Assembly (NCBI RefSeq): GCF_000429305.1
Contig: NZ_AUBP01000027.1
Coordinates: 1-64,000, forward strand
Origin: Desulfovibrio inopinatus DSM 10711
GTDB lineage: Bacteria; Desulfobacterota; Desulfovibrionia; Desulfovibrionales; Desulfovibrionaceae
Direction: 5' to 3'
DNA length: 64,000 bases
Shown: one piece after another, positions 61,222-64,000 of the stretch
Layout of the letters: each line of letters starts with the position of its first letter
Numbering within the stretch: the first letter of the stretch is position 1
Made by a program: the position numbers and the translations under genes
The notes under the pieces: model-generated
The model's input: only the letters and a program-made list of their open reading frames with translations
The model's database searches: none
What the model was told of the DNA's origin: nothing

Positions 61222-61225
61222 ATGA
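61091..61225 (+). CDS. Possible 44-residue upstream ORF overlapping the rho start
   Basis: Open from ATG at 61091 and stopping with TGA inside ATGA at 61222-61225, so its stop overlaps the rho start. [20 protein letters not shown] is basic and unlike known proteins. There is no good ribosome binding site before it, so translation is doubtful. Confidence 0.25.
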   Translation: MEHMTSRGVMHRVGSASLHKLYSVSDTGLFLYATIPLSLHGVSQ

Positions 61226-62469
61226 ATCTATCCGATCTGAAAACCAAATCAATGCCGGAACTTATGGAGCTGGCCAGCGAATTCAATGTTGAAAATCCAA
61301 GTGGTATGAGAAAGCAGGAGCTTATCTTTTCCATCTTGCAAAACTGTGCCTCGCAAAATGGCTCCATCTTCGGGGAAGGTGTTTTGGAGATCTTGCCCGA
61401 TGGATTTGGTTTTCTGCGGTCCCCTATGTACAGCTACATGCCTGGGCCCGATGATATCTATGTTTCGCCGTCCCAAATTCGTCGTTTCGGCTTGCGTAAA
61501 GGGGATGTCGTTTCGGGACAGATTCGACCGCCGAAGGAAGGAGAACGCTATTTTGCCTTGTTGCGCGTCAATGAGATTGGTTTTGCGCCTCCGGAAGCGT
61601 CAAAAAATATTGTACTCTTTGACAACCTGACGCCACTCTACCCAGATCGTCGTTTTACGATGGAAAATGGTGACAAGAACTATTCATCTCGCGTCATCGA
61701 TCTCCTCACTCCCATTGGCTTTGGCCAACGCGGGCTCATAGTTGCCCCACCGCGTACCGGGAAAACAATGCTCTTGCAGACCATCGCCAACTCCATCAAT
61801 GCCAATCATCCTGAAGTTTTCCTCATTGTCTTACTCATCGACGAACGTCCCGAAGAAGTCACGGATATGGAACGGACCGTCAGTGCTGAGGTTGTTAGCT
61901 CGACCTTTGATGAATCTCCGCAACGCCATGTTCAGGTTGCCGAGATGGTCATTGAGAAAGCCAAGCGTCTTGTTGAAAGAAAACGCGATGTCGTTATCTT
62001 GCTTGATTCCATCACGCGCCTTGGTCGGGCTTATAACGCGGTGACCCCTTCGTCGGGTCGTGTGTTGTCCGGCGGGCTTGATGCTAACGCCCTGCAGCGT
62101 CCGAAACGCTTTTTTGGTGCAGCCCGGAATATGGAAGCCGGGGGATCTTTAACCATTATTGCGACAGCCCTCATTGATACAGGGTCCCGTATGGACGAAG
62201 TTATCTTTGAAGAGTTCAAGGGAACTGGCAATATGGATCTCTATCTTGATCGCCACCTTGCCGAAAAACGTGTCTTCCCCGCCATTGATATCAATCGTTC
62301 GGGCACACGTAAGGAAGAACTGTTGCTGCCTGACGATGTCCTCAATCGTGTCTGGATATTGCGTAAACTGCTTTCGCCCATGAATTCCATCGACAGTATG
62401 GATTTTCTGCTCGACAAAATGCGCGGTACAAAAAATAATCGCGAATTTCTTGATATCATGAATAAATAA
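61222..62469 (+). CDS. rho: Transcription termination factor Rho
   Basis: A 415-residue hexameric RNA helicase. N-terminal helix bundle ([18 protein letters not shown]), RNA-binding OSB domain ([32 protein letters not shown]), P-loop [12 protein letters not shown], Walker [17 protein letters not shown], and the Q/R loop region. The length is normal. GGAG precedes the ATG at 61222. A strong terminator follows at 62543-62584. Confidence 0.97.
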   Translation: MNLSDLKTKSMPELMELASEFNVENPSGMRKQELIFSILQNCASQNGSIFGEGVLEILPDGFGFLRSPMYSYMPGPDDIYVSPSQIRRFGLRKGDVVSGQIRPPKEGERYFALLRVNEIGFAPPEASKNIVLFDNLTPLYPDRRFTMENGDKNYSSRVIDLLTPIGFGQRGLIVAPPRTGKTMLLQTIANSINANHPEVFLIVLLIDERPEEVTDMERTVSAEVVSSTFDESPQRHVQVAEMVIEKAKRLVERKRDVVILLDSITRLGRAYNAVTPSSGRVLSGGLDANALQRPKRFFGAARNMEAGGSLTIIATALIDTGSRMDEVIFEEFKGTGNMDLYLDRHLAEKRVFPAIDINRSGTRKEELLLPDDVLNRVWILRKLLSPMNSIDSMDFLLDKMRGTKNNREFLDIMNK

Positions 62470-62542
62470 TTCCGGTTTTTTCAGACGGTATACGGTTTTC
62501 TCAAAGGATGCGTGTTTGCATGAAGCACGTGTCTTCGTCGGA

Positions 62543-62584
62543 TTCTCACGTCAAGGAGCAAGGCCTCTTTCCTTGACGTGAGAA
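62543..62584 (+). terminator. Terminator after rho
   Basis: TTCTCACGTCAAGGA pairs perfectly with TCCTTGACGTGAGAA (15 bp) and is followed by ATTTTGTTT. Confidence 0.9.
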
Positions 62585-62725
62585 ATTTTGTTTGCATTTT
62601 GAACTGTTGTCTTTCTTCCTTTCTGTTTTCACCCGCCTGTGTGTTTCGCATAGCGCTTATAGCGTGTTTGTCCTTTGTCTTTGCCTCCGCTTCCCAAATT
62701 CACGGCAAGAGTGTAAAGCGAACTC

Positions 62726-64000
62726 ATGAAAACCATCCGTTGCTTTGCCTCTCTTTACGGGCTTGCGAAATCGGCCTGTGTACTCGCTCTCGTCGTGTTT
62801 CTTGTGGCGACGTTGTCTGTACGAAGTCAGGCTGGATTATTTGATTTTACTATAAAAGATGAGAAAGAACTTGGGGACAAATTCAATGTGCTTGTTCGGT
62901 CTCATCTTCAGCTCGTTGAGGATCCCTATATCATCGACTACGTTCGTGGGATAACTGATCGCATTTTACGGCAAATGCCTCCGACGCTGTTTCCTATCAA
63001 GGTTGGTGTTGTCGACGATCCATCCATGAATGCATTTGCCGCTCCTGCAGGCTATATGTATGTGTTCACGGGCCTTATACTTAATCTCGACCATGAGTCT
63101 GAGCTCGCCGCTGTCATTAGTCACGAATTGGCGCACGTTTCAGAGCGACACTTGGCGAATCGAATGGAATCGTTTCAGAAGATTTCCATTGGCGCATTGC
63201 TAGGCATGTTAGCTGGGTTGGCTGCGGGTGTTGCTTCGGGAAATTCCGATATCGGGGGGGCTGTTGCTGCCGGCTCACGTGCTTTGGGTGCCACAGCTAT
63301 GTTGAAGTACAGTCGAGACGATGAACGCGAAGCCGATAAAGCTGGGTTGACGTTTCTTGTTGATGCCGGTTTTCAGCCAAACGGTATGCGCGGAGCATTC
63401 GAGACTATGCAACGCATGCGATGGTTCAAGGGGACAGGCACAATTCCGACATATTTAAGTACACACCCCGGGCTTTCCGAGCGTGTTGGATACATTGAAG
63501 ATCAAATAAAGAAAATGCCAGCCAACATCCAGAATCGGCCGGAAGACGATGTGAACTTCAAGCGCGTCCAGACGTTAGTTCGGGCACGGTATACTCCTCC
63601 GAAATCTGCTTTGTCAGCTTTTAATAAGGCCGGTGATTCGACGTGTCTTGACCGTCTTGGGTTGGCCATTGCGCTTTCCAGACAAAACAACAAAAGTCCC
63701 GCCGGACCTGTATTTGAAAAGGCATTAGCCTGTGGAGGGAGCGACCCTCTGTTTTTACGCGAAGCAGGATTTTATTATCAGTCGATGCGGCAATTCGACA
63801 AAGCAGAAGGGTACTTGTCCAGAGCCGTATTGGATAATCCTCAAGATAGCCTGGCTCTTTTTGAGTATGCTCGTTTACTTTCTCAGCAACGGAAGGATGC
63901 TGATGCTATTGGTGTCATGAAAAAAGTCGTCGCGCTTGTTCCTGACAATCCTGATGTGCGTCAGGGGTATGGCCAGATACTGGGCAGTGCCGGCGAGATG
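62726..64000 (+). CDS. BepA/YfgC-like M48 metalloprotease with TPR region (cut by window edge)
   Basis: Open for 425 codons to the window edge. A signal peptide (about residues 1-30) precedes an M48 peptidase domain: zinc-binding HELAH in AAVISHELAHVSERH, the third ligand in DDEREADKAGL, and MNAFAAPAGYMYVFTG. After about residue 280, helical TPR-like repeats begin (GFYYQSMRQFDKAEGYLSRA). Such proteins guard outer-membrane protein assembly and LptD folding in the periplasm. The start at 62726 has only a weak ribosome binding site. Confidence 0.88.
   Translation, partial: MKTIRCFASLYGLAKSACVLALVVFLVATLSVRSQAGLFDFTIKDEKELGDKFNVLVRSHLQLVEDPYIIDYVRGITDRILRQMPPTLFPIKVGVVDDPSMNAFAAPAGYMYVFTGLILNLDHESELAAVISHELAHVSERHLANRMESFQKISIGALLGMLAGLAAGVASGNSDIGGAVAAGSRALGATAMLKYSRDDEREADKAGLTFLVDAGFQPNGMRGAFETMQRMRWFKGTGTIPTYLSTHPGLSERVGYIEDQIKKMPANIQNRPEDDVNFKRVQTLVRARYTPPKSALSAFNKAGDSTCLDRLGLAIALSRQNNKSPAGPVFEKALACGGSDPLFLREAGFYYQSMRQFDKAEGYLSRAVLDNPQDSLALFEYARLLSQQRKDADAIGVMKKVVALVPDNPDVRQGYGQILGSAGEM

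Noticed and set aside
1-64000. CRISPR arrays, rRNA genes and prophage genes.
   Set aside because: No regularly spaced repeats, no rRNA sequence and no phage structural or integrase genes were seen in the window.

Overview
The window looks like a chromosomal segment of a sulfate-reducer-type deltaproteobacterium, close to Desulfovibrionaceae. This is inferred from gene content and order: ispE, tRNA-Gln, prs, bL25, pth, a CarD-like gene and rho in a row; many Fe-S and flavin proteins; two chemoreceptors; two sigma-54 activators; and a TauE/TIGR02186/PEP-synthase-like/UspA operon. No species can be named from the sequence alone.

Layout. 1-340: the edge of an IS5-type element, abutting dapF. 374-3926: dapF, a glyoxalase-fold protein, a flavodoxin-ferredoxin fusion, a small membrane protein and a flavodoxin-like protein. 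4240-14508: a sensor kinase and an NtrC-type sigma-54 regulator, then a regulatory gap with three GTTTCA/TGAAAC palindromes and a -24/-12 promoter, then a seven-gene operon (UspA, TauE/SafE exporter, TIGR02186-like protein, PEP-synthase-like protein, lone receiver, two more UspA-like proteins). 14628-20544: AzlCD exporter, TetR/GNAT pair around a palindromic operator, a Cache chemoreceptor, and a small HemX/CcsA-like pair. 20867-26088: DUF169 protein, LysR regulator, cytoplasmic rhodanese, exported double rhodanese, NapH-like ferredoxin and a TAT-exported ModA-like binding protein. 26089-27296 is gene-poor. 27297-31854: an ABC importer with two different ATPases and two permeases. Then an ADP-ribosylglycohydrolase-family protein, a TylF-type methyltransferase, a long intergenic region with a candidate structured RNA and a 49-residue ORF, and a second chemoreceptor.

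36693-45670 is a catabolic locus for an amino acid or amine: APC permease, PAS/sigma-54 activator, opine/D-amino-acid-oxidase-like complex with Fe-S subunits, ornithine-cyclodeaminase-family protein and RidA. 46096-52776 holds two AraC regulators, a SnoaL-like protein and the most unusual locus: a compact operon of MFS exporter, N-acyltransferase-like protein, ThiF/E1-like adenylating enzyme and radical SAM enzyme, just downstream of an AraC regulator carrying a CxxCxxCxxxC motif at its N-terminus. I read this as an undescribed small-molecule or peptide-modification pathway. 52777-54558 is a decayed, AT-rich stretch with a type I secretion remnant, ending at tRNA-Arg. 54980-64000 is housekeeping: DegP/HtrA protease, ispE, tRNA-Gln, prs, bL25, pth, CarD-like protein, rho and the start of a BepA-type M48 protease.

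Gene starts were chosen from ribosome binding sites and often differ from the longest reading frame. All functions are inferred from motifs and recalled families; no database search was possible.
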